A stretch of 64,000 bases of DNA from Saccharibacillus deserti (GTDB taxonomy: Bacteria > Bacillota > Bacilli > Paenibacillales > Paenibacillaceae). The stretch covers positions 105,812 to 169,811 of the forward strand of contig NZ_JABJVN010000010.1 of NCBI RefSeq assembly GCF_013618475.1. The letters run 5' to 3'. The first letter of the stretch is position 1. Each line of letters opens with the position of its first letter. Below are positions 1-7,469 of the stretch, in pieces. Both the position numbers and the translations under genes were made by a program. The notes beneath the pieces are model-generated. The model did no database searches. It had not been told where the DNA came from and saw only the letters and a list, made by a program, of their open reading frames with translations.

Positions 1-563
1 CAGCGTCCCTTTGCGCTGCGGATCATGCCGAGCGGCGAGATCGTACGGGCATCGCTGCCGGTATAGGTCGCTTTTTCGTAACACCAGTAATTGGTCTCCA
101 GCACGGCATCGGACATCGACAACGCGCGTACCCGATCCCGCAGCTCCCCGGCGATTTCGTCCCGATAATTTTCGATACGTTCGTTATTGATCCGGGGAGG
201 CAGCACATAATGCAGAAACAGATCATCCGGCACCGAAGCTCCCCAAGGCATATCTTCGCGCATCCGCAGAGCCTGCCGGACATGGGTCAGGAACAGCTCG
301 CCGTCGTAATCCGCCAGATCGTTGATCGGCATATGCGCATACAGGAATTCGAGTGCCAACTGTTCCTGTTCGCTCAGCGGCCCGGCGAATACGCCGAAGC
401 ATTCTTTTTCCCGCGCGGCCGCAAGCTTTCTTTGCGCTTCGAACGCGGCCGAAATCGCCTGCATGCGCGGCGCGTCCAGCGAAAACGGATAGATCTCTTC
501 GCCGGTCAAGCCGTTTCCTTCTTGTTCGGGCTCCCGTTCAATCCTGCTCTCGTCCGTTTGCAT
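1..563 (-). CDS. Transglutaminase-like domain protein, N-terminal 187 residues (cut by window edge)
   Basis: The ATG at 561-563 opens a frame that stays open to base 1, so the 3' part lies outside the window. The reading includes PINDLADYDGELFLTHV, then FLHYVLPPRINNER and NYWCYEKATYT. This pattern is typical of the helical N-terminal part of bacterial transglutaminase-like proteins; the catalytic Cys-His-Asp region would follow and is not visible. The start is 7 bases after the stop of the CBM9-like gene, so the two are translationally close and share the fucosidase operon. Family membership comes from remembered similarity. The substrate is unknown; in such operons these proteins are thought to act on glycan- or peptide-linked material, which is inference. 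Confidence 0.72.
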   Translation of the reverse strand, partial: MQTDESRIEREPEQEGNGLTGEEIYPFSLDAPRMQAISAAFEAQRKLAAAREKECFGVFAGPLSEQEQLALEFLYAHMPINDLADYDGELFLTHVRQALRMREDMPWGASVPDDLFLHYVLPPRINNERIENYRDEIAGELRDRVRALSMSDAVLETNYWCYEKATYTGSDARTISPLGMIRSAKGR

Positions 564-569
564 ATCCGT

Positions 570-1616
570 TCACTCCTTCCACAGTTTGCCGTCTTCGCGT
601 ATCCAATAGGCCGCGCTGCCGTCCGCAGACGGGAGCCGCATACGGAACGAATGCTTCGTCGTTTCGATCGAAAGTCCTTGTCCGTCCAAAGCCGCAAGTT
701 CCTTGTCCGCATCGCCGTCTTCCAGCAGCGGAGCCAGCCCGGGCGCAAAGCTCCCCGAACGCTCGTACAGATTGCGCTGGCGGTAATACAATCGTCTCAG
801 TTTCCATTTTACCGTCTCGTCCGCCGGCAGCCCGAACGTCTCCGCCTCGCCTTCTCCGGCAAAATGCACAAATCCCCACATCTCCGGATAGTGCATATTG
901 ACGACGCCCTGCGGCGACCAGACCCAGTTGTCTTCCGGATAAGGACGATCGGTCTGCGGATTGATCCGTTTGCGATATTCGCCGTTCTCCTTGTCCACCT
1001 GCCACTGTACCCTGGAGAAGTTGACGCGCCAGTACTGCCCGGCTTCCGGCGGCTTCTGGCCTTCGGCACATTCGCGCAAGATCTTCCACGGCATCGCGAC
1101 TTCCACGCTCCAGCTTCGATTTTCCGCGGAAGGGTCGTTCAGCCTGCCGTCGATATGTACCGCCGTGCGCAGTCCGCGGATATCCCAACCGTTAATAGGA
1201 GGGCCGCCGTCCCGGTAAGGGGTGACCAGCATCAGATCCCAGACCGTATTCAGCGCATTGATCTCGAATTCGTAATACTGGTGGCTGTCTCCGTCCGGGT
1301 CGATAAAAATTTCGAAGTCGTTGTCGTAAAAAATAACGGATTCGCGCTCGGTGAGCGTCGCCCAGATCTCGTCTTCTTCAAGCTGCGCCCCGATATAGAA
1401 ATACTCGTCGTCCCACAGCATCTTCGCCCGCGTCAATTTGCCCGGCCGGGGCTTGACGTCGCCTTCGATATCGACGAAGCTTTCCGTCCAAGGCGCATTT
1501 GCCCAGAACGGCTTGTCGAGCCTCCCGTCCAATTCAAGCTTGCCCGGGGCCCGTCCGCATACGTAAGAACGCGGTGCAAAGTCAATCGCCGGTTCCGGCA
1601 TTCCGCCAAGATTCAT
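570..1616 (-). CDS. CBM9-like carbohydrate-binding domain protein
   Basis: Protein of 348 residues. I chose the ATG at 1614-1616 because GGAGGAGG lies just upstream; an in-frame start 12 codons earlier has no such site. Near residues 26-38 it reads LELDGRLDKPFW, the usual opening of the DOMON/CBM9-like fold, followed by WDDEYFYIGAQLEE and FEIFIDPDGD. This is the family-9-like carbohydrate-binding domain found in sugar-utilisation loci. No signal peptide or membrane helix is visible, so it is probably cytoplasmic, which is unusual for a binding module. It sits between the GH29 gene (stop at 1719) and the transglutaminase-like gene. Its role is likely to bind or present the imported glycan; it may instead be an uncharacterised enzyme. 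Confidence 0.75.
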   Translation of the reverse strand: MNLGGMPEPAIDFAPRSYVCGRAPGKLELDGRLDKPFWANAPWTESFVDIEGDVKPRPGKLTRAKMLWDDEYFYIGAQLEEDEIWATLTERESVIFYDNDFEIFIDPDGDSHQYYEFEINALNTVWDLMLVTPYRDGGPPINGWDIRGLRTAVHIDGRLNDPSAENRSWSVEVAMPWKILRECAEGQKPPEAGQYWRVNFSRVQWQVDKENGEYRKRINPQTDRPYPEDNWVWSPQGVVNMHYPEMWGFVHFAGEGEAETFGLPADETVKWKLRRLYYRQRNLYERSGSFAPGLAPLLEDGDADKELAALDGQGLSIETTKHSFRMRLPSADGSAAYWIREDGKLWKE

Positions 1617-1718
1617 CTGTTTTCCTCCTCCGCTTCGATCCCTTGCGTACAAAAAGCGGCGGCGCTCCCGCTTCCGGTGCTTTCCGCCGCTTTGCGGCTG
1701 CCTGCTGCTTATTCCCCT

Positions 1719-3119
1719 CTAGTTCAGACGCACGGCCAGCGCGATCGGCGTTTCGCCTGCGCGGATCGAATCCGGCAGCGTCACGCTTAGGCCCGATTCG
1801 GTCCGGCGCAGCGCAAGTTCGCCTTCGGTTCCCAGCAGAGCGGCCCCCCGGAACTCGCCGCTGACCGGAAGCTCAAGTTCCGCTCCTACCGCTTCGCCTT
1901 CCGCGTACAGCCGAATCGCATAGACCGTATCTCCTTTGCGCGTAAACTGGATCTTTTGGTCCGCCGATGCGTAAGGTTCGCAGATCCGCGTACCGTAGAT
2001 CGCTTCGCCATGGATACGAAGCCAGGCACCAAGCCCTTTCATGCCTTGAATCGCCGCGGCCGGCAGACGGCCGTCCGGCTGCGGACCGACGTTGAGCGCC
2101 AGATTCCCGCCTTTGGCTACGATCTCGACCAGCAGATGCACCAGCTCCCGCACGCTTTTGTACCGATCTTCATAATTGAAGGAAAAAGAAGTGCCCATCG
2201 TGATACAGCTTTCCCACGGCACGTTCAACGGACGTTCCGGCAGCGTCTGTTCCGGCGTGATCAGATTCTCGTACGCCCCGCCTACGGTCCGGTCGGCGCT
2301 GAGCAGCCACGGCTGATGTTCCCTGCGGATCTTGTCGACCAGTTCGCCCAGCCGGATATCCTGTCCGCTGCGCTCGTTCACCCAACCGGCATCCAGCCAC
2401 AGCATATCGATCCGGCCGTACCGGGTCATAAGTTCCGTAATCTGCTCATGCGTGAACTTGACGAACTTTTCCCACAGCCACGGATACGCCGCGGGATCGT
2501 ACGAAGGGCCGCGCCACATCTTCTCGCCCCGCTCCATCCCCGGCGCCCAATAATCCGGCGTATGCCAGTCGGCTTTGGAGAAGTACGCCGAGATTGCCAG
2601 CCCCCTCGAGCGGAAAGCGTCAAACAGATTTCGGCAGATATCCGCATATTTGTGCCGATGAAACGGCGTATCCGGCCCCGTAATCCGGTAATCCGTCGTA
2701 TGTGTGTCCCACATGCAGAACCCGTCGTGATGTTTGGTCGTGAAGGTCAGGTATTTGAATCCGCCTTCGGCAGCCAGATCGGCCCACAGTTCCGGCTGGA
2801 AGCGGATCGGATTAAACGTTTTGTTGAGGTCGAAATATTCCCGTTTCAATTCTTCGCCTTCGACGCCCCAATCGATACAGTCTCTCGCCCAATCGGCATC
2901 CCCGTCGCTCAGCGCCCAAGACTCGACGACGCCGAGCTGCGAATAAGGACCCCAGTGCATCATCAAGCCAAGCTTCTGGTCTTTGAACCATTCCAACCGT
3001 TCCAGCAGCAGCGGATCTTCGGGTTTCACCCATTCGTCTTCGCTGCTGTAATTGTGCACACCCTCATGGACAACCGGTTCCGCCTCCCGTGTGTCTTCCG
3101 CCATTTTCGCTTCCGTCAT
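1719..3119 (-). CDS. Alpha-L-fucosidase, glycoside hydrolase family 29
   Basis: Protein of 466 residues. The start at 3117-3119 follows AAGGAGGAG; an upstream in-frame ATG lacks a site. Recognisable GH29 features are HWGPYS near residue 55, KHHDGF near residue 128, and MLWLDAGW near residue 238, which contains the expected catalytic nucleophile Asp. The family hydrolyses terminal alpha-L-fucose from oligosaccharides with retention. No signal peptide is seen, so it should act inside the cell on sugars brought in by the ABC transporter encoded just upstream. The cytoplasmic location and importer linkage suggest use of short fucosylated oligosaccharides such as xyloglucan fragments or host glycans; the exact substrate is not determined. 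Confidence 0.9.
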   Translation of the reverse strand: MTEAKMAEDTREAEPVVHEGVHNYSSEDEWVKPEDPLLLERLEWFKDQKLGLMMHWGPYSQLGVVESWALSDGDADWARDCIDWGVEGEELKREYFDLNKTFNPIRFQPELWADLAAEGGFKYLTFTTKHHDGFCMWDTHTTDYRITGPDTPFHRHKYADICRNLFDAFRSRGLAISAYFSKADWHTPDYWAPGMERGEKMWRGPSYDPAAYPWLWEKFVKFTHEQITELMTRYGRIDMLWLDAGWVNERSGQDIRLGELVDKIRREHQPWLLSADRTVGGAYENLITPEQTLPERPLNVPWESCITMGTSFSFNYEDRYKSVRELVHLLVEIVAKGGNLALNVGPQPDGRLPAAAIQGMKGLGAWLRIHGEAIYGTRICEPYASADQKIQFTRKGDTVYAIRLYAEGEAVGAELELPVSGEFRGAALLGTEGELALRRTESGLSVTLPDSIRAGETPIALAVRLN

Positions 3120-3166
3120 AGGCTCCTCCTTCTCGAATCTTCCCTTCGTCTGCCCGTCCATAACAA

Positions 3167-3211
3167 AGGGCGAAAAACGAAGGCGGTTCAAGCCGCTTCG
3201 TCCTTCGCCCT
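3167..3211 (-). terminator. Intercistronic hairpin between binding-protein and fucosidase genes
   Basis: AGGGCGAA at 3167-3174 pairs with TTCGCCCT at 3204-3211, and an inner stem forms around CGAAG and CTTCG. On the minus strand it lies between the solute-binding-protein stop and the fucosidase start. No long T-run follows, so it is more likely an attenuating or mRNA-protecting stem-loop than a full terminator. Such structures often keep binding-protein mRNA more abundant than downstream enzyme mRNA. Confidence 0.5.
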
Positions 3212-3247
3212 GCTGCTTACTGCCTGGGCGAGACGCCGTTTATCCGA

Positions 3248-4852
3248 TTACTGCGCGTTCTCGCTGTTCCATTGGTCGTACGCTTCCTGATAAATTTCCA
3301 CGATGCGGTCGCTGCCCATCTTTTTGAGCTGCGCCACGTAGCTGTCCCAGTTGCTGAGCGGCTCCTGGCCGGTCACGAATTTCGCTTCCATCTGTTCCAC
3401 GTACGTATTCAGATCGGACAGCAGCGCGGACACTTCGGTCTGTGCGTCGTTGGTCAGATACACGTTCGGGAAAGGAATCTTGGCGATCGGCACCAGTTTC
3501 TCTTCGTTCTGTTTCACGACCCAATCTTCGACTTCGCTGCGCAGGCCGTTGGTAAGATCGGGAATGTTGACGCCCGGCGTCACGATTCCGTAGTTCGGAG
3601 TCAAAGTCGCCCGATATTCTTCGCGGTCGCCGCCGCCCGGTACATCGAGGTATTTTTTCTCGTGTGTCGCTTCGTCGACGTAGTCCCACATCTTGCCGCG
3701 GGGTCCCTGCGTCCAGAGCGTCGCGCCGTCGTAGCCGTATTGATAATCGATCCAGCGCATGCTGGCTTCCGGGTTCGGATTGGTCGCCGTAATGGCGAAG
3801 GTTCCGTTGGAAGACATGCCCGGGTGCTTGCCGTAAACCGGCGTATCCGCGATTTCGCTGCTGACCGGCGTCATCATCGGATCCTGCATCGTTTCTTCGG
3901 TTCCGCCAAGCGTGAAGTACGGATAGAAGTCGCTGAACAGCGCCAATTGGTCTTTTGCGCCTTTCGCTTTCTTCTGCTCATCCGTCTGCGAGAACGTCTC
4001 GTGATCCAGCAGATCTTCGTTCCAAAGTTTGTTTAGGAACGTCAGATAGCTTTTGTATCCTTCTTCCTGCGGCGTGTAGTGGACTTTGCCTTCTTTATCC
4101 GCGTAGTACACTTCGTTGTACATGCCCCAGAAGCCGAGGAAGTACATGCGCAGATCATCCAGCTTGACCGAAGTCAGCGGGATTTCGTCGGCTTTTCCGT
4201 TTCCGTTCGGATCTTCCGTTTTGACTTTTTTCAGGTAAGCGTACAGCTCGTCGGTCGTTTTCGGTTCTTCTACGCCGAGCTTTTCCAGGAATTCGCCGTT
4301 GTACCACATCGGACCGCGGTACCAGACCGCTGTCGTATCGATAAACGGCAGCGCATAGATATGACCGTCCGTCGTGGTGACCGACTTGCGCACATTCGGA
4401 TTCTCGTCGAGGATCTTTTTGAGGTTGGGCGCGTAATTGTCGATCAGGTCTTCCAGCGGAAGAAGCTGACCCTGCGTGCCGTAGCTGACTTGTTCGGCCG
4501 GCGTAATGTCCGCTGCGTACAGAATGTCGGGCAGATCGCCGCTGGCGAAGACCAGATTCTTCTTCGTCGGGAAGCTGTCGATCGGCGCGGTTTGGAATTC
4601 GATCTTGATATTGGACAGTTTTTCCATTTCCTGAATAACGGGCATCGTTTCCCACGGCGCCATATCGGCGCTCGGCGCGAATACGCTCAGCGTAATCGGC
4701 TTTTCGACGATCGGGAACCCGTCTTTGCTCACGCTTGCCCCTGTTTCCGCCGCCGGCTCCGTCGATCCTCCGGATTGACACGCGGATGCAAGCATGGACA
4801 CCAGCAGAAGTCCGGACAGCGCGGCTGCCCCTTTTTTACGACCCATTTTCAT
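3248..4852 (-). CDS. Extracellular solute-binding lipoprotein of a sugar ABC importer
   Basis: Protein of 534 residues from the ATG at 4850-4852, preceded by GGGGAGGA at good spacing; a TTG two codons earlier is less likely. The N-terminus is basic, then hydrophobic, ending in the lipobox LASAC with Cys at about residue 25, so it should be a membrane-anchored lipoprotein on the outer face. The body has the look of family-1 binding proteins of the LplA/YtcQ type (for example FPIVEKPITLSVFAPS near the start). It delivers an oligosaccharide to the two permeases encoded immediately upstream. No ATPase gene is present; LplABC-type systems usually borrow the shared MsmX ATPase. A fucosylated substrate is inferred from the GH29 neighbour. 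Confidence 0.9.
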   Translation of the reverse strand: MKMGRKKGAAALSGLLLVSMLASACQSGGSTEPAAETGASVSKDGFPIVEKPITLSVFAPSADMAPWETMPVIQEMEKLSNIKIEFQTAPIDSFPTKKNLVFASGDLPDILYAADITPAEQVSYGTQGQLLPLEDLIDNYAPNLKKILDENPNVRKSVTTTDGHIYALPFIDTTAVWYRGPMWYNGEFLEKLGVEEPKTTDELYAYLKKVKTEDPNGNGKADEIPLTSVKLDDLRMYFLGFWGMYNEVYYADKEGKVHYTPQEEGYKSYLTFLNKLWNEDLLDHETFSQTDEQKKAKGAKDQLALFSDFYPYFTLGGTEETMQDPMMTPVSSEIADTPVYGKHPGMSSNGTFAITATNPNPEASMRWIDYQYGYDGATLWTQGPRGKMWDYVDEATHEKKYLDVPGGGDREEYRATLTPNYGIVTPGVNIPDLTNGLRSEVEDWVVKQNEEKLVPIAKIPFPNVYLTNDAQTEVSALLSDLNTYVEQMEAKFVTGQEPLSNWDSYVAQLKKMGSDRIVEIYQEAYDQWNSENAQ

Positions 4853-4906
4853 ATCCAAATCCTCCCCTTTTTTCTGAATGGCTTACGGACATACTCTATG
4901 GCAAGA

Positions 4907-5812
4907 TCATCCCTTGACGGAACCGATCATGACACCTTGCACAAAATAACGCTGCAGGAACGGATAGACCGCAATAATCGGCAGGGTCGCGACAATAATG
5001 ACGGCGTATTTGACCAGCGCGGCGACTTCGGCTTTGTTATTGAGCGAAGTGGCCATCGAGGCATCGACCGTACCGGCCTGTGCCGACATTTCCTGCAGAA
5101 CGAGAATCTGGCGCAGCACCAGCTGGAGCGGATATTTTTCCTGCTGATTCAGGTAGATCATCGCGGAGAAGTAATTGTTCCAGTGTCCGACGCCGAAAAA
5201 GAGAGCCATGACGGCAATGAGCGCGGTGGACAGCGGCAGGATAATCCGGAAGTACAACCTGAAGTTGCTGCATCCGTCGATCTCCGCCGCTTCCTGAAGT
5301 TCCCTCGGAATGGAAGACTGGAAAAAGGTGCGGCAGACAATCAGGTTCCAGACCGAAGTTGCCCCCGGCAGAATCAGCGCCCACATACTGTCGACAAGGC
5401 CCAGATTTCGAACGACCAGATAAGTCGGAACCAGTCCGCCGCCGAAGAACATCGTGACGATGAACAAAATCATGAACAGATTGCGCCCGACGAAATCTCT
5501 GCGGCTGAGCGCATAAGCGGCGGGCAGCGTCACGATCAGATTGACCAGCGTACCGACGACGGTATAGATGACCGTGTTCAGGTAACCGTTCCAGATGCTC
5601 GAGTCCTGGAAGACCCGCCGGTAGCCTTCGAACGTAATGTCTTTGGGCAGCAGCCACATTTCGCCAGCAGCCACAATCGTCGGATTGCTGATCGAGGCGC
5701 TTAGAATGTAGATGAGCGGATAGGCGACGATAACAAGCGCCACCGTCAGCAGCAAATAAACAAAAGCGAGAAAGATTTTATCCTGCCTGGTTTCCTTGAT
5801 CGAGCTGATCAT
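4907..5812 (-). CDS. ABC transporter permease, LplC/YtcP type
   Basis: Protein of 301 residues with about six hydrophobic helices, the first at residues 13-35. The late segment EIDGCSNFRLYFRIILPLS matches the EAA loop that contacts the ATPase in carbohydrate-uptake permeases. The start follows AAGGAGGG. It lies 36 bases after the partner permease and 54 bases before the lipoprotein gene, in the conserved order permease-permease-binding protein. It should form the membrane channel as a heterodimer with the next gene product. Family assignment is firm; substrate is inferred from the operon. Confidence 0.9.
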   Translation of the reverse strand: MISSIKETRQDKIFLAFVYLLLTVALVIVAYPLIYILSASISNPTIVAAGEMWLLPKDITFEGYRRVFQDSSIWNGYLNTVIYTVVGTLVNLIVTLPAAYALSRRDFVGRNLFMILFIVTMFFGGGLVPTYLVVRNLGLVDSMWALILPGATSVWNLIVCRTFFQSSIPRELQEAAEIDGCSNFRLYFRIILPLSTALIAVMALFFGVGHWNNYFSAMIYLNQQEKYPLQLVLRQILVLQEMSAQAGTVDASMATSLNNKAEVAALVKYAVIIVATLPIIAVYPFLQRYFVQGVMIGSVKG

Positions 5813-5848
5813 TCTGCATCCCTCCTTTTCTTCTGCCGAAATCCCGTA

Positions 5849-6808
5849 TTACCACAAACTGTTCTCGCTTGTCCGCCTTACGACCTGGTTGACGACGATC
5901 AGCAGAACCGCGTTGACGATCGAGTTGAACAATCCGACCGCCGTGGAATAGCTGTACTGGGCTTCCAGCAGACCCGTCCGGTATACGGAAGTCGCGATGA
6001 CGTCGGAAGCTTCCATATTGAGCGGATTTTGCAGCAGCAGGATTTTCTCGTAACCGACTCCGAGCAGACCGCCCATATTCAAGATCAGCAGAATGGTGAT
6101 CGTCGGAATGATGACCGGGAAATTGATATGCCGGATCCGCTGCAGTCTCGAAGCTCCGTCGAGAATGGCGGCTTCGTGCAGCCCGGGATCCACGGCGGTC
6201 AGGGCCGCCAGATAGATAATCGTGCCCCAGCCTGTCGCCTGCCAGACATCGGACAGCACATAGACCGTTTTGAACCAGCGCGGATCGGTCAGAAAGCTCG
6301 GCGGCGTGATGCCGACCGCTTCGAGCAGATTGATGATCATCCCTGTAGACGGAGTCAGGAAGGTGATGATCATACCGGCCATGACGACCATCGAGATAAA
6401 GTGCGGCGCGTATGTAACGGTTTGAACGGTTTTTTTGAACGGTCCGGTCTTCAGCTCATTGAAAGCCAAAGCCAGAAGGATCGGCAGCGGGAATCCGATC
6501 AGCAGTCCATATACGCTGATACTGAGGGTGTTCCACATCAGATCCCAGAAATAGTAGGATTCGAAGAACCGGGTGAAATGATCGAAGCCTACCCATTTGC
6601 TCTCCGCCATGCCCAATGCGGGAATGTAATTTTTGAAAGCGATCTGGATGCCGTACATCGGCACGTAGTTGAAGATAATGACGGTCAAGAGCGCGGGAGC
6701 CATGAAAATGTAGAGCTGCCAATTTCGCGCGATTTTCTTTAGAAGTTTTCCTTTGCGTTTGGCCGGAACTTCCGGGTTCAACACGGCTTTTGCATTTTCG
6801 TGCATCAT
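5849..6808 (-). CDS. ABC transporter permease, LplB type
   Basis: Protein of 319 residues with six predicted helices, the first in NWQLYIFMAPALLTVIIFNYV. The EAA-loop motif appears as EAAILDGASRLQRIRHINFP. It is the first gene of the minus-strand operon. I chose the ATG at 6806-6808, which sits 8 bases after GGAG; a GTG three codons earlier is too close to that site. It forms the transmembrane channel with the LplC-type partner. A promoter-like pair and a cre-like site lie upstream, and a membrane-bound AraC regulator is encoded divergently, as is common for these importers in Paenibacillus. Confidence 0.9.
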   Translation of the reverse strand: MMHENAKAVLNPEVPAKRKGKLLKKIARNWQLYIFMAPALLTVIIFNYVPMYGIQIAFKNYIPALGMAESKWVGFDHFTRFFESYYFWDLMWNTLSISVYGLLIGFPLPILLALAFNELKTGPFKKTVQTVTYAPHFISMVVMAGMIITFLTPSTGMIINLLEAVGITPPSFLTDPRWFKTVYVLSDVWQATGWGTIIYLAALTAVDPGLHEAAILDGASRLQRIRHINFPVIIPTITILLILNMGGLLGVGYEKILLLQNPLNMEASDVIATSVYRTGLLEAQYSYSTAVGLFNSIVNAVLLIVVNQVVRRTSENSLW

Positions 6809-6966
6809 CGTCTTCACTCCCTCGTTTTAATGTACGCATATCAGGTAGAAGTAACAGGAAAGTCATATTACCTGACAAGCATTCTGATTCCTCCCACTTC
6901 CCTCCCGTACGTCAAATCTCTGCCGCAGCCGGCCTTGCGGCTTGCAAAGCGAAAGGATCAACTTTT

Positions 6967-6980
6967 TGTAAGCATTTCCA
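6967..6980 (-). promoter_or_regulatory. Putative cre (CcpA) site
   Basis: TGTAAGCATTTCCA matches the cre consensus TGWAANCGNTNWCA at 9 of 11 defined positions (the central G and the late W differ). It would lie about 35-45 bases downstream of the start point given by the promoter candidate at 7021-7049, a position used for roadblock repression of sugar operons. Unproven. Confidence 0.42.
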
Positions 6981-7020
6981 TTCGCTTGACTCCGCGTTTC
7001 GTGTCTTTGGGTTTACAGCG

Positions 7021-7049
7021 AGTTTACCGAAAAGAGCAGGAAGCGTAAA
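7021..7049 (-). promoter_or_regulatory. Candidate SigA promoter of the importer operon
   Basis: Read on the minus strand: TTTACG, a 17-base spacer, then TAAACT. Each box matches four of six consensus bases. The correct spacing and the cre-like site just downstream support it. Confidence 0.4.
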
Positions 7050-7102
7050 TATGTCATTTTGGTCCTGTCGTTGATTTTGACAACCGCAGATCCTATGAAA
7101 TG

Positions 7103-7111
7103 TGTTAGAAT
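7103..7111 (+). promoter_or_regulatory. Extended -10 promoter candidate for the AraC regulator
   Basis: TGTTAGAAT combines the TGn extension with a TAGAAT -10 box. A TTGACA lies upstream but at a 23-base spacing, so it does not serve as a normal -35. The candidate is about 360 bases before the regulator start codon. Confidence 0.35.
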
Positions 7112-7469
7112 ACATTACAGAACCCGAGGTTTTTTCATGAAAAACCATTTTAAATTTCATACAAACCGGCCGCATCGGGCAGCCATTAAGCAGACAAAGG
7201 TAAAAAACGACACATTCCCAAGCGGAACATCGCTTTATAGAAGCGTCATTAAAGCGTTTGCAAAAGAGGCAAATTCCACATGTTGCCTGACAATCCGCTG
7301 CTCTCGTACACTTTGTCTACACCCCAGTACCTTGACCGAATTAAATCTAAGGTTTGCGTTCATCGGAAACACGCATGGTTCAAGCGGGTTTTTGATGGGC
7401 GTAACCTAACCTCTTTATCGGTCAGGGTACTAGCGCGGTATCCAGCGATAACGAAAGGAGCCTATACGA

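Larger units (their letters stand above)
6809..7469. other. Divergent intergenic region between importer operon and AraC regulator
   Basis: About 660 bases, AT-richer than the flanks, with no convincing gene. It holds a cre-like site at 6967-6980, a minus-strand promoter candidate at 7021-7049 and an extended -10 for the plus strand at 7103-7111. A near-palindrome (GGTTTTTTCATGAAAAACC, about 7128-7146) lies in the presumed regulator leader. A second, weaker cre-like match, TTAAAGCGTTTGCA, is at 7249-7262. If the plus-strand promoter is right, the regulator has a leader of roughly 350 bases. Confidence 0.5.

Noticed and set aside
210..1790. Long plus-strand open frame of 526 codons
   Set aside because: It lies opposite three real minus-strand genes, has no ribosome site, and its residues are Arg/Pro-rich as expected of an antisense shadow in GC-rich DNA.
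7059..7409. 116-codon plus-strand frame in the AraC upstream region
   Set aside because: No ribosome site, no codon bias, and it covers the promoter elements.
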